A DNA stretch of 58,853 nt. Origin: SFWF01 sp045591645 (GTDB taxonomy: Bacteria > Bacillota > Clostridia > Oscillospirales > Acutalibacteraceae). The stretch spans positions 1 to 58,853 of the forward strand of contig JAZNTG010000015.1 in NCBI GenBank assembly GCA_045591645.1, read 5' to 3'. A model generated the notes under the pieces. The model worked only from the letters and a program-made list of their open reading frames with translations, was not told the origin of the DNA and did not search any database. This document shows positions 43,817 through 52,527 of this stretch, piece after piece (position 1 is the stretch's first letter; every line of letters begins with the position of its first letter). The translations under genes and the position numbers were made by a program.

Positions 43817-43897
43817 AGTATTATTTGTAAATTAATTGTGACCGACTGTATTTTTTTTGCATAGTATGTGGTGTAAAACGAAAGGGGGTCAAACGGA

Positions 43898-44029
43898 ATG
43901 TGTAACGGAAACTTCGGCGGAAACTGCTCTTGGATTCTCATTATAATCCTTCTCCTTATGTGCTGCGGCAACAACGGCATCGGTACCTCTAACGGTTGCG
44001 GATGTGACAACAACTGCGGCTGCTGCTAA
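43898..44029 (+). CDS. Small Cys-rich membrane peptide
   Basis: 43 residues. A short polar start (MCNGNFGGNC) is followed by one hydrophobic helix (SWILIIILLLM, about 11-21) and a Gly/Asn/Cys-rich tail with CC, CGC and a final CGCC. There are nine cysteines in all. AAGGGGG stands eight bases ahead of the ATG, and a strong terminator follows. Similar short proteins are seen in clostridial genomes, some labelled as high-cysteine proteins, and resemble small spore or membrane peptides. The function is unknown. It is divergent from ctsR and close to its operators. Confidence 0.65.
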   Translation: MCNGNFGGNCSWILIIILLLMCCGNNGIGTSNGCGCDNNCGCC

Positions 44030-44042
44030 TGCGCGCAAAAAC

Positions 44043-44073
44043 ACCGTCTGTCAAACGGCAGACGGTCTTTTTT
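44043..44073 (+). terminator. Terminator of the Cys-rich peptide gene
   Basis: ACCGTCTG (44043-44050) pairs with CAGACGGT (44059-44066), followed by CTTTTTT. Confidence 0.85.
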
Positions 44074-44325
44074 AATGCAGAATTCAAAATGCAGAATGCA
44101 GAATTAAGGTGTGGCTACGCCACTGATTATATAAATTTACAGATCATTAATAATCGAGTAAAATTAATGCAGAAACTCTTTTCTTCAAAGCGAAGGTGTA
44201 TTTCTATACTCCGAGCGGAGAAAGATTAATTGAATGTAATAATCGAGTAGAATTAAGTCAGAAAGAATTTTTTCGTGGTGAAAGACGTATATCTATACTT
44301 CAAGCCACGAAAAAATTCTTAATAT
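44074..44325. repeat. Short-repeat block with two diverged hairpin units
   Basis: The block begins with three copies of AATGCAGAAT-type sequence (44074-44106) and a GTGTGGC/GCCAC hairpin. Two related units of about 88 bp follow, both starting AATAATCGAGTA: roughly 44149-44237 and 44238-44325. In unit 2, AAGAATTTTTTCGTGG pairs perfectly with CCACGAAAAAATTCTT. The inner stem GGTGTAT/ATACTCC of unit 1 is GACGTAT/ATACTTC in unit 2, so one pair has changed on both sides. No coding capacity. Probably an intergenic repeat family. Confidence 0.6.
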
Positions 44326-44328
44326 TAA

Positions 44329-44352
44329 AACCCCACCGAAGTCGGTGGGGTT
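44329..44352 (-). terminator. ftsZ terminator
   Basis: AACCCCACCGA (44329-44339) pairs with TCGGTGGGGTT (44342-44352); TTTT follows on the minus strand. It ends the long division-gene cluster. Confidence 0.85.
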
Positions 44353-44378
44353 AATATGTTCTGGCTTAATTATACCGA

Positions 44379-45449
44379 TTATTTGTTGAAGAGGTTGATA
44401 ACGTCGATATAATTTCCTTCGTTCTCATCTTCCTCATTGCTGGAAATGATAGACTCGATAACGGGAGAAGAAGACTCCTTCTTCTTTTCGTCGCCGAGAC
44501 CTGTAGCTACAACAACAACCTTCATTGTATCTTCAAGAGTGTCGTCAAGCTGAGCACCCCAGATAATGGTTGCATCGGGATGAGCCATATCGTGAATGAT
44601 GGTAGCAGCCATCTCGACCTCTTCAAGACCCATATCCTCAGAGCCTGTGATGCTGATGATAACACCGCGAGCGTTCTGCATAGAGGTTTCGATAAGGGGG
44701 CTGGTAACAGCAGCGCGAGCGGCAAGCTCTGCCTTATCTCTGCCTGTAGCGGTGCCAACGCCCATATGAGCATAGCCGGCGTCCTTCATAATGGTTGTAA
44801 CGTCAGCAAAGTCGAGGTTAACGAGAGCTGTAACGTTGATAAGCTCGGAGATGGACTGTACGCCCTGACGAAGTACATCGTCTGCTATGTTAAATGCGTT
44901 CTTGAAGGTGAGCTTTTCCTCGGTAACGAACTTAAGACGCTCGTTAGGGATAACTACAAGGCTGTCTACCTGCTCGCTGAGTCTTGCAATTCCGCCTTCA
45001 GCCTGAGTCATACGGCTCTTGCCCTCAAAGGGGAAGGGCTTTGTAACTATACCGACGGTAAGTATTCCAAGCTCCTTAGCTATCTGAGCAACGACGGGAG
45101 CAGCACCTGTACCTGTGCCACCGCCCATACCTGCGGTAAGGAATATCATATCTGCGTCGCGGATAGCGGCTGCGATCTCATCCTTAGACTCCTCAGCAGC
45201 TGCGCGACCCTTTTCGGGGTTAGCGCCTGCACCCTGACCGTTAGTGGTCTTATCGCCGATCTGGATCTTAGTGTTAGCCTTGGATTTATATAATGCCGAC
45301 TTATCTGTATTGATCGCAACGAATTCAACGCCGCGGATACCTGCTTCAACCATGCGGTTGATCGCGTTTCCGCCGCCGCCGCCTACTCCTACAACTTTAA
45401 TAACCTGAGCTGCATCATTTTCAAACTCTGTAGCCATATCGAATGCCAT
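44379..45449 (-). CDS. ftsZ: Cell division protein FtsZ
   Basis: 356 residues. The tubulin-like GTPase that forms the division ring. VVGVGGGGGNAINRM is near the N-terminus, GGGTGTGAAPVVA (about 100-112) is the tubulin signature, and NLDFADVTTIMKDAG is the T7 synergy loop. A short linker ends in NYIDVINLFNK, the tail that binds FtsA, SepF or others. ATG at 45449 lies eight bases after GGAGG. It has its own promoter, and no ftsA lies between it and ftsQ. Confidence 0.97.
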   Translation of the reverse strand: MAFDMATEFENDAAQVIKVVGVGGGGGNAINRMVEAGIRGVEFVAINTDKSALYKSKANTKIQIGDKTTNGQGAGANPEKGRAAAEESKDEIAAAIRDADMIFLTAGMGGGTGTGAAPVVAQIAKELGILTVGIVTKPFPFEGKSRMTQAEGGIARLSEQVDSLVVIPNERLKFVTEEKLTFKNAFNIADDVLRQGVQSISELINVTALVNLDFADVTTIMKDAGYAHMGVGTATGRDKAELAARAAVTSPLIETSMQNARGVIISITGSEDMGLEEVEMAATIIHDMAHPDATIIWGAQLDDTLEDTMKVVVVATGLGDEKKKESSSPVIESIISSNEEDENEGNYIDVINLFNK

Positions 45450-45502
45450 TCTAATTTCCTCCAATATTTTAAAAATCCCATAATGCGTATTTATACAAAT
45501 CT

Positions 45503-45531
45503 ATGATATCACAACAATTTGCAAATTTCAA
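45503..45531 (-). promoter_or_regulatory. ftsZ promoter
   Basis: TTGAAA (45526-45531), 17 bases, TATCAT (45503-45508), between ftsQ and ftsZ. Confidence 0.6.
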
Positions 45532-45545
45532 TAGAAATTTTCAAA

Positions 45546-46370
45546 TTATTTTAATTCCAAATAACTATTTATATCTTTTTGGTAAGAAATTGCCTCATCG
45601 TTATCCGGAGTCCAGCTACCAAGGTCTGCTACGTTATGCTCGTCATTGGACATATGCTCCAGCATTTTCGGTAAAAAGTCCAATTTTTGCTCAAGATAGG
45701 ACGATGAACCAAACTCAATAAGCAAGCTATTGTCAATTATAATATAGCTTCTGTAAATATCCGAAACATTTATAAGTGTGACATTATATTTCCCGCTTTT
45801 TGAAAAATCCAGCAGTTTCTGTAAAAGCTCTGCTTTTTTTGCATCTGTACAGTTATATTTTTCACCCTTTACGAAGTTAAAGCCTTCACCTGCCGATATT
45901 ACCGAAAGGCCTTCAGGCTGTGCGGTCACTTCACTTAGTATCTTACCGTCTGAATTTGCAGTGTAAAAGATACCCGACGAGTAAAAGCACATCTCCTCGC
46001 TTGTTTCCTGCACCTTAACTGTAAGTGTAGAGGGCAACTCCCTTTCCAATGTTATCCCTGAAATATAAGGCAAGCTTTTTTGCAGCTTTTCGCCAAGCTT
46101 CTTTTCGCTTAAAAGCAAAAGATTATCTCCCTTTTCGAGCTCTGACGCCGCGATTATCTGCTCTGCAGTGTAAACCGTGTTGCCGCTCACAGAGATATTT
46201 TCTATCTTAAAGAATGAAACGCCTACAAACGCTATAAGCACCGCTACCAGCAGTATGAGTGTGACAGTAACAGCGATAAGTGCGCGTCTTTTTCTCTTTT
46301 TCTTTGCTTTCTGCGCGGCTTTCCTTTGGGCAGTGCTTCTTTCTTTTTCTCTGAATTCCTTTTCGGTCAT
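45546..46370 (-). CDS. ftsQ: Cell division protein FtsQ/DivIB
   Basis: 274 residues. A basic cytoplasmic start (KAAQKAKKKRKRR), one membrane helix (about 30-54) and a POTRA domain beginning FFKIENISVSGNTVYTAEQI. The C-terminal beta domain follows. It joins FtsL and FtsB at the septum. It starts three bases after murA. Confidence 0.9.
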   Translation of the reverse strand: MTEKEFREKERSTAQRKAAQKAKKKRKRRALIAVTVTLILLVAVLIAFVGVSFFKIENISVSGNTVYTAEQIIAASELEKGDNLLLLSEKKLGEKLQKSLPYISGITLERELPSTLTVKVQETSEEMCFYSSGIFYTANSDGKILSEVTAQPEGLSVISAGEGFNFVKGEKYNCTDAKKAELLQKLLDFSKSGKYNVTLINVSDIYRSYIIIDNSLLIEFGSSSYLEQKLDFLPKMLEHMSNDEHNVADLGSWTPDNDEAISYQKDINSYLELK

Positions 46371-46373
46371 TTA

Positions 46374-47630
46374 TTATGTGTCCTTTCCGATCACAGCTCC
46401 CAGCGCTTTAAGATCGTTTTCTATATCCTCATATCCACGTTCAATATGAAATATTTTATCAACTTCGGTCCTTCCCTCTGCCGCAAGTCCTGCCACGACG
46501 AGAGCGGCTCCTCCGCGAAGGTCGGTACAGCTTACCTCGGCGCCCGTAAGCCTCGCCACGCCCTGTATAACCGCCACCTTATTGTGCATCCTTATATCTG
46601 CGCCAAGCCGTGAGAGCTCCTCCATATAGCGGTAGCGGTTTTCAAAAATCGTTTCAACAAAGACCGAGCTACCGTGTGCTACTGCAAGTGCGCTGACCAG
46701 CATCGGTCCCGCATCGGTCGGAAAACCAGGATAAACCAGGGTTTTCGTGACCCTTATCGCAGAGGGTCTTCGCAAAGCTGTTATCGAAAGCGAGCTTTCT
46801 TCGGTTTTGATATCGCAGCCCATCTCGCAAAAGCTGTTTATCACGGCAGTAAGATGTAAGGGCTGGATATTTCTCAGCCGTATATCCCCGCCTGTTACCG
46901 CCGCCGCGGACATATAAGTAGCTGCTACTATTCTGTCGGGGATTATGTCATGCTCGACGCCATACAGCTCGGCTACTCCGAAAATTTCTATATTATCTGT
47001 GCCTGCACCGTAGATCTTTGCGCCCGCTTTATTTAAAAAGTCGGCAAGGTCGACAATCTCAGGCTCCCTCGCGGCACCCGTAATAAGCGTCCTTCCGCGG
47101 CTTCGCACCGATGCTAATATCGCATTTTCGGTTGCCCCCACACTTGGAAAGCTCAAATTCACCCTACCCTTAGAGCGATCCCCCTGCTTTGAGCAGATGA
47201 TATAACCGTTTTTATCGTCTATGCTATAGCCGAGGTCAGTGAGCGCTTTCAGATGAAGGTCGATAGGCCTCGGACCGAGCTCACATCCGCCGGGACTACT
47301 GATAACTGCGCTTTTGCACCTTGATAATATCGCGCCCAAAAACATAACAGATGAGCGCATTTCGCGCATAAGCTCATCAGGTATCTTATCACAGACAACA
47401 CTTGAGGCATCAACCGTAACGGTATGCCCCTCACGCTGACAGGTGCAGCCTAAATATGTAAGTATTTTAATAGCTACATCCACATCAGACAGCATTGGAC
47501 AGTTATGTATTACCGAAATACCTTTTATCAGCAGAGTAGCCGCAAGTATCGGCAAAACACTGTTTTTAGCACCCTGAACATCTATTTCACCGGAAAGCCT
47601 TTTTGTGCCTTCTATAAAGAGTTTAGACAT
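46374..47630 (-). CDS. murA: UDP-N-acetylglucosamine 1-carboxyvinyltransferase
   Basis: 418 residues. First committed step of peptidoglycan synthesis, PEP plus UDP-GlcNAc. GAKNSVLPILAATLL (about 20-34) and SPGGCELGPRPIDLH (about 111-125) are the active-site motifs; the catalytic Cys that fosfomycin attacks is present, so it should be sensitive. FPTDAGPMLVSAL and ENRYRYMEELSRLGA follow. The ribosome binding site is weak (GGTG). Confidence 0.95.
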   Translation of the reverse strand: MSKLFIEGTKRLSGEIDVQGAKNSVLPILAATLLIKGISVIHNCPMLSDVDVAIKILTYLGCTCQREGHTVTVDASSVVCDKIPDELMREMRSSVMFLGAILSRCKSAVISSPGGCELGPRPIDLHLKALTDLGYSIDDKNGYIICSKQGDRSKGRVNLSFPSVGATENAILASVRSRGRTLITGAAREPEIVDLADFLNKAGAKIYGAGTDNIEIFGVAELYGVEHDIIPDRIVAATYMSAAAVTGGDIRLRNIQPLHLTAVINSFCEMGCDIKTEESSLSITALRRPSAIRVTKTLVYPGFPTDAGPMLVSALAVAHGSSVFVETIFENRYRYMEELSRLGADIRMHNKVAVIQGVARLTGAEVSCTDLRGGAALVVAGLAAEGRTEVDKIFHIERGYEDIENDLKALGAVIGKDT

Positions 47631-47714
47631 AGTAACACCAGCTCATATGAAAATAAAAAGGATTTGACAGAAATATTTGCGCCAAAACCTTTTCATTTCA
47701 TAATATGCGGTGTC

Positions 47715-48836
47715 TCAGTTTTTGGTGTAGAGTTCCTTTACAACATTATATATCCGCTCTTTAGAGTCTGCTATCGCGGCATTTTTAGCGTTTTCACTCA
47801 TCCGTGCCAGCTTTTCTTTATCACTAATAAGCTCAAGAACCACCTTTGTGAGCAGCTCCTGTGTCAGCTCCTTTTCCTCAATGACCTCTGCCGCACCACA
47901 GTTTTTAAGGGTCATAGCATTGTGATACTGATGATTTTCCGCAACATAGGGCGAGGGTATGAGAATAGACGGTTTACCGCAGACGGCAAGCTCACTGAGG
48001 GTAATGGCGCCCGCTCTGCAGATAACAAGATCTGCCGCCGCCATACACTCATCCATATTATTAATATACTCTTTGACGGATATTTCATCCGAAAGGCTTT
48101 TACATTCACTCTTCAAAGCCGCAAGAGTCGTTTCATATCCGGCCTTGCCTGCTCCGTGAATGTGGTAATACTTTTTGCTTCCGTTATGCTCTCTTATAAG
48201 TCCAACGACTGCCTCGTTGATGGGACGGGCTCCCAGACTTCCGCCAAAGGAGAGTATCAGCGGACGCTCGTTATCAAGGCCTAGCGCGCGCCGCGCCTGC
48301 TCACGCGAAAGACGCGTCAGCTCTCCCCTTACGGGATTTCCTGTGATAACAGGCTTACTCTTTAAATTAAGATGTTTTTCTGCTTCAGGCATAGCAAGCA
48401 TTACCCTGTCTACATTCGGCGCGAGCGCTTTTGTTGTAATGCCCGGATAGGCATTCTGCTCGTGTATTGCAGTCTTTATTCCAAGCTTTACTGCCTCTCG
48501 AAGGACAGGACCGCTGACATAGCCGCCCGTACCGATAACTATATCGGGCTTTAATTCCTTTAAAAGATTTCTGGCTTTTCTTGAGGAAGAGAACATTTTC
48601 TCAACAGCGATAATATTTCTGTATATATTCTTGAAGGTCAGCTTGCGCTGAAAGCCTGCAACATCAATAGTATAAAAATCGTAACCTGCCGCGGGAACAA
48701 GCTTAGCTTCAAGCTTTTGAGCCGTGCCTATATAGCTGATCCTTGTATCAGGTTGCTGCTCTTTTATGTAACCTGCTACGGCAAGTGCAGGATTTATATG
48801 TCCTGCGGTGCCGCCGCCTGCAAACAGAATATGCAT
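47715..48836 (-). CDS. murG: UDP-GlcNAc:lipid I N-acetylglucosaminyltransferase
   Basis: 373 residues. Makes lipid II from lipid I on the inner membrane face. GGGTAGHINPALAVA (about 7-21), IHEQNAYPGITTKALA and LSFGGSLGARPINEAV are MurG signatures. VICRAGAITLSELAVCGKPSILIPSPY is the UDP-GlcNAc site. Starts 17 bases after ftsW. Confidence 0.96.
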   Translation of the reverse strand: MHILFAGGGTAGHINPALAVAGYIKEQQPDTRISYIGTAQKLEAKLVPAAGYDFYTIDVAGFQRKLTFKNIYRNIIAVEKMFSSSRKARNLLKELKPDIVIGTGGYVSGPVLREAVKLGIKTAIHEQNAYPGITTKALAPNVDRVMLAMPEAEKHLNLKSKPVITGNPVRGELTRLSREQARRALGLDNERPLILSFGGSLGARPINEAVVGLIREHNGSKKYYHIHGAGKAGYETTLAALKSECKSLSDEISVKEYINNMDECMAAADLVICRAGAITLSELAVCGKPSILIPSPYVAENHQYHNAMTLKNCGAAEVIEEKELTQELLTKVVLELISDKEKLARMSENAKNAAIADSKERIYNVVKELYTKN

Positions 48837-48853
48837 ATCTTTACCTCAAATAA

Positions 48854-49990
48854 TTATTTTTCTACACTGCTTCCTCTTGATACCGAAAGCACAATGCCCA
48901 TTTCGGCAAGAAGAATGATAAGTGCCGTTCCGCCGTAGCTGAAAAACGGAAGGCTGATACCCGTATTGGGTATGGTATTTGTAACAACAAGTATATTGAG
49001 AAGTGCCTGAAGTCCTACATGGAAGGTAAGACCGATAGCAAGGAAGGATCCGAAGGCATCTTCAGCCTTCATCGCTATGGTAAAGCCTCTCCATACGAGG
49101 GCGCAGAAGAGAAGTATTACGGTAATTGCGCCGATTATTCCAAGCTCCTCACAAACGATGGCAAATATAAAGTCATTATGCGGCTCGGGGACCCAGAGAT
49201 ACTTCTGTCTCGACTGGCCTATTCCTCTGCCCATAAGTCCGCCAGAGCCTATGGCGAGCAGAGACTGTATGGTCTGATATCCCTTACCTGAAGGGTCGGA
49301 CCAAGGATCAAGCCAGTATTGGATTCGATCGGAGCCGTAGCTTACAAGGCCCGTGGCGATAGCTAGAGCGCCGCCGCCTACCCCTGCTCCAAGTCCGCCT
49401 AATATCCATATTTTTGGAAGTCCGCCGACTATCAAAAGAATTATTCCAATAGCGAATATAAGCAAGGTTGCCGAAAGATGCGGCTCTAAAACTACCAGCA
49501 CGCAAGGTATCGCCAACAAGGCAAGTAACCCAAAAACATATCTTGCCTTTTTTATCTTCCTCGGATTTGAAGAAAGCCAGCTTGCAAAAAGAATAACAAC
49601 GGCTATCTTCGCAAACTCAGAGGGCTGAAAGCTGAAGGAACCGATGGCAAACCATCTTTTTACTCCGCTGTCCTCCACCATTGGGGGAAGTATCAGCAAA
49701 AGGGCGAGTAAAACCACCGTGCCGCCGTAGAAAAGCCAAGCTATATTTCTGTAGAAATGATAGTCTATCTTTGATACTCCGAGCATTATCACAACGCCGA
49801 CTACGGCAAAAACAGCCTGTCGCGAAATAAAATGATATGAGTTTCCGAAATTTGTGTAGGAAAAGGCATAGCTTGCCGAAAACAGCATTATAAGACCTAT
49901 TGAAAGTAGTATAAGTACAAGCGACAAAAAAGGTATGTCAAGCTTACCTGACTGCCAAAAGCCTCTTTTTATCTTCTTTTTTTCAGGCAC
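48854..49990 (-). CDS. SEDS glycosyltransferase FtsW/SpoVE
   Basis: 378 residues, about ten membrane helices. SEDS polymerase of lipid II. LVVLEPHLSATLLIF, NDFIFAIVCEELGIIGA and NTGISLPFFSYGGTALI are family motifs. From the sequence I cannot tell FtsW (division) from SpoVE (spore cortex); only one is in this cluster. The start is GTG after AAAGGAGG. Confidence 0.93.
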   Translation of the reverse strand: MPEKKKIKRGFWQSGKLDIPFLSLVLILLSIGLIMLFSASYAFSYTNFGNSYHFISRQAVFAVVGVVIMLGVSKIDYHFYRNIAWLFYGGTVVLLALLLILPPMVEDSGVKRWFAIGSFSFQPSEFAKIAVVILFASWLSSNPRKIKKARYVFGLLALLAIPCVLVVLEPHLSATLLIFAIGIILLIVGGLPKIWILGGLGAGVGGGALAIATGLVSYGSDRIQYWLDPWSDPSGKGYQTIQSLLAIGSGGLMGRGIGQSRQKYLWVPEPHNDFIFAIVCEELGIIGAITVILLFCALVWRGFTIAMKAEDAFGSFLAIGLTFHVGLQALLNILVVTNTIPNTGISLPFFSYGGTALIILLAEMGIVLSVSRGSSVEK

Positions 49991-50024
49991 AGTACATACC
50001 TCCTTTTAAATTATTTAATACTTT

Positions 50025-51047
50025 TTACCATTTAAGATATACAGGCAGAAGCCCTAATAAGCAGCCGACCATAGCGACCGCGCTGAATACAAAGCATATC
50101 TTTTCTTCGCTCCAGCCGCTCATCTCAAAATGGTGATGAATTGGGCTCATTTTGAATATTCTCTTCTTTGTGGTCTTAAACCAGAATACCTGAAGAACGA
50201 CCGACAGCGCTTCAAGTATGTATACTATAGCGAAGAGAATGAGAAGTATCGGTCTGCCCGAGCCAAAGCCGAGCGCAACGACCGCGCCACCGAGGAACAT
50301 CGAGCCTGTATCACCCATAAATACCTTCGCAGGCTTGTTATTCCACATTAAAAATCCAAGACAGCTACCGCCTACGGTTGCGGCGAGAGAACTGACCGAG
50401 TCCATCGAGGTCCTTGACGCAAGAAGCATATATCCACAGCAGACCACAAGTGTTACGCTTGAAGCCAAACCGTCTATTCCGTCTGTGAGATTAACAGCAT
50501 TCACTAAATAGTATATAAATACAAGAGCTATCGGCCAGAACACGATACCAAAGCCGTTAATTACTGAAACATCCCCGACAAAGGGTATCCAGGTAGTAGA
50601 CATTCCCGAAAGGGCAAGGGTCGTGAGATATCCGGCAGAAACGACAAGCTGTAAAAGTGTCTTTTGCTTGGCGGTAAGACCAAGATTTCTCTTCTTTACA
50701 ACCTTAATATAGTCATCCATAAGCCCGATTATTCCGCAAAGAAGCGCAAAAATTACGCCTGCGATGAGAGAAATCAGATTATACTCGCTTTTAAGCTCGC
50801 CTATAAGCTTTGAATCGGTCGAAGCTGACCATATAAGTGCCGCTGTCAGCCCGACGATAACTCCTGCTACTATCATAATTCCGCCCATAGTCGGAGTTCC
50901 CTGCTTGCTTTTGTGCCACTTTGGACCTTCATCGAGTATCGTCTGTCCGTATTTCAGACGTCTCAGATACGGAATAAACGGAAATCCCATAAGTGCGCAA
51001 ACAGCAAAGGCTACTATTGCAGCAAAAATCGGTGTTAGATTAGCCAT
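50025..51047 (-). CDS. mraY: Phospho-N-acetylmuramoyl-pentapeptide-transferase
   Basis: 340 residues, ten membrane helices. Links phospho-MurNAc-pentapeptide to undecaprenyl phosphate (lipid I). GPKWHKSKQGTPTMGGIMI, NLTDGIDGLA with catalytic Asp, and FMGDTGSMFLGG are diagnostic; MSPIHHHFEMSGWSE is the HHH motif. AAGGAGAG precedes the ATG. Confidence 0.97.
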   Translation of the reverse strand: MANLTPIFAAIVAFAVCALMGFPFIPYLRRLKYGQTILDEGPKWHKSKQGTPTMGGIMIVAGVIVGLTAALIWSASTDSKLIGELKSEYNLISLIAGVIFALLCGIIGLMDDYIKVVKKRNLGLTAKQKTLLQLVVSAGYLTTLALSGMSTTWIPFVGDVSVINGFGIVFWPIALVFIYYLVNAVNLTDGIDGLASSVTLVVCCGYMLLASRTSMDSVSSLAATVGGSCLGFLMWNNKPAKVFMGDTGSMFLGGAVVALGFGSGRPILLILFAIVYILEALSVVLQVFWFKTTKKRIFKMSPIHHHFEMSGWSEEKICFVFSAVAMVGCLLGLLPVYLKW

Positions 51048-51077
51048 ATATTAGCTCTCCTTAATGTTTTTGTCCTA

Positions 51078-52505
51078 TTATAATAGGCTAAGTGCCTCGG
51101 CAACTACTTCCCTTTCATCAAGGTGTATCTTGCCTGTGCATAGGATCTGATAATCCTCGTGACCCTTTCCTGCAAGTATAATTATATCATTTGTTTTGGC
51201 ATTTGCAACTGCATACTTTATTGCTTCTATTCTGTTTTCAATAACAGTGTAGGGTGTTTTCGAGTCCTTCATACCGGAAGTTATATCCGAAATTATCTTT
51301 GAGGGGTCCTCTGTACGCGGATTATCGCTTGTGACGATGACAAAATCAGCGAGCTTTGCGGCTACCGCTCCCATTATCGGTCTCTTGGTTGAATCGCGGT
51401 CTCCTCCGCAGCCGAAAAGACATACAAGTCTTCCCTGCTTTATTTCCTTGAAGGTGGAAAGAATGTTAGAAAGCCCGTCAGGAGTATGTGCATAGTCGAT
51501 TATTACGGTAAAATCTCTGCCTGTAGGAACGATCTCCGCTCTGCCCTTTACTCCGTCAAGCCTTTCCAGAGCCGAGGCTATAAGCGAAATATCAAGGCCG
51601 AGCTCCATAGCGCATACAGCGGCGCACATTGAATTATACACCGAGAACTTACCGCCTGTGCGTATCTTCATATGCTTTATAAGATTGTAGCCTACGAGCT
51701 CATACTCGATACCTTCAGGACGAAGATTGATATATTTAGCCGAATAGGTCGACTCATTACTTTTTTCCGAATAGGTCAGTATGTTGCAGGAAAGTCCCTC
51801 TGCGATAGCTGGTGCGTAGCGGTCATCAAGATTGATAACGGCAGTTTTGCACATTGAAAAGAGCTTTTTCTTTGCCTCAAGATAGTTTTCCATAGTTTTA
51901 TGGTAGTCAAGATGATCTTGCGTGAGGTTTGTAAAGGCTGCTACTTCAAAATCGAGTCCGTATACCCTCTTCTGATCAAGCGCATGGGAAGAAACCTCCA
52001 TAATAACATAATCGCAACCCTCATCACGCATTAAAGCGAACAGGCGGTTAAGATTATATGCATCGGGAGTGGTGTTTGCAGACTCTACTATCCTGTCTCC
52101 TATAAGATTCTGAATAGTACCGATAACACCAGTCTTATAGCCTGCGGCTTCAAGTATTGCCTTCAGCATATAGGTTATAGAGGTCTTACCGTTTGTACCT
52201 GTTACGCCAATTAACTTTAAGTCCTTTGAAGGATTGCCGAAAAAGGCAGCCGACATTAAGGCATACGCCGCGTGGGTGTCCTCTACGACCACTTCGTTTG
52301 AAAGTCCAAGCTTTCTCTCAGTTACAATGACGGCGGCACCCTTTTTAAGTGCGCTTTCGGCGAACTTATGACCGTCGAGAGAAGCTCCGTTTATGCAAAC
52401 GAACGCGAAGCCCTGCTCTACTGCTCTGGAATCGCAGGTGATACCGGCGATCTCGGTATCGGCATATGGGGTATTTATATCTTGCAGTAATTCTTTTAGT
52501 AACAT
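51078..52505 (-). CDS. murE: UDP-MurNAc-tripeptide synthetase
   Basis: 475 residues. GVTGTNGKTSITYMLKAIL (ATP loop), NLTQDHLDYHKTMENY and VTSDNPRTEDP. The DNPR motif points to meso-diaminopimelate as the third residue of the stem peptide. The ATG at 52505 has AAAGG seven bases ahead; a frame ten codons longer begins near the end of spoVD. Located between spoVD and mraY. Confidence 0.95.
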   Translation of the reverse strand: MLLKELLQDINTPYADTEIAGITCDSRAVEQGFAFVCINGASLDGHKFAESALKKGAAVIVTERKLGLSNEVVVEDTHAAYALMSAAFFGNPSKDLKLIGVTGTNGKTSITYMLKAILEAAGYKTGVIGTIQNLIGDRIVESANTTPDAYNLNRLFALMRDEGCDYVIMEVSSHALDQKRVYGLDFEVAAFTNLTQDHLDYHKTMENYLEAKKKLFSMCKTAVINLDDRYAPAIAEGLSCNILTYSEKSNESTYSAKYINLRPEGIEYELVGYNLIKHMKIRTGGKFSVYNSMCAAVCAMELGLDISLIASALERLDGVKGRAEIVPTGRDFTVIIDYAHTPDGLSNILSTFKEIKQGRLVCLFGCGGDRDSTKRPIMGAVAAKLADFVIVTSDNPRTEDPSKIISDITSGMKDSKTPYTVIENRIEAIKYAVANAKTNDIIILAGKGHEDYQILCTGKIHLDEREVVAEALSLL

Positions 52506-52527
52506 CGCTTTGCCTTTCTTAAATTTG

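Noticed and set aside
44149..44325. CRISPR array
   Set aside because: Only two long, diverged units with self-complementary interiors; no short identical repeats with unique spacers and no cas gene.
44580..45293. Open frame of 237 codons on the plus strand opposite ftsZ
   Set aside because: Shadow frame; rich in Ser, Cys and Leu as expected from antisense of a biased gene, and no start signal.
47631..47714. AT-rich inverted repeat between murG and murA as a terminator
   Set aside because: Weak AT stem, long loop and no T-run.
47505..48284. Open frame of 259 codons on the plus strand opposite murA and murG
   Set aside because: It crosses the ends of two certain genes on the other strand and shows no domain.
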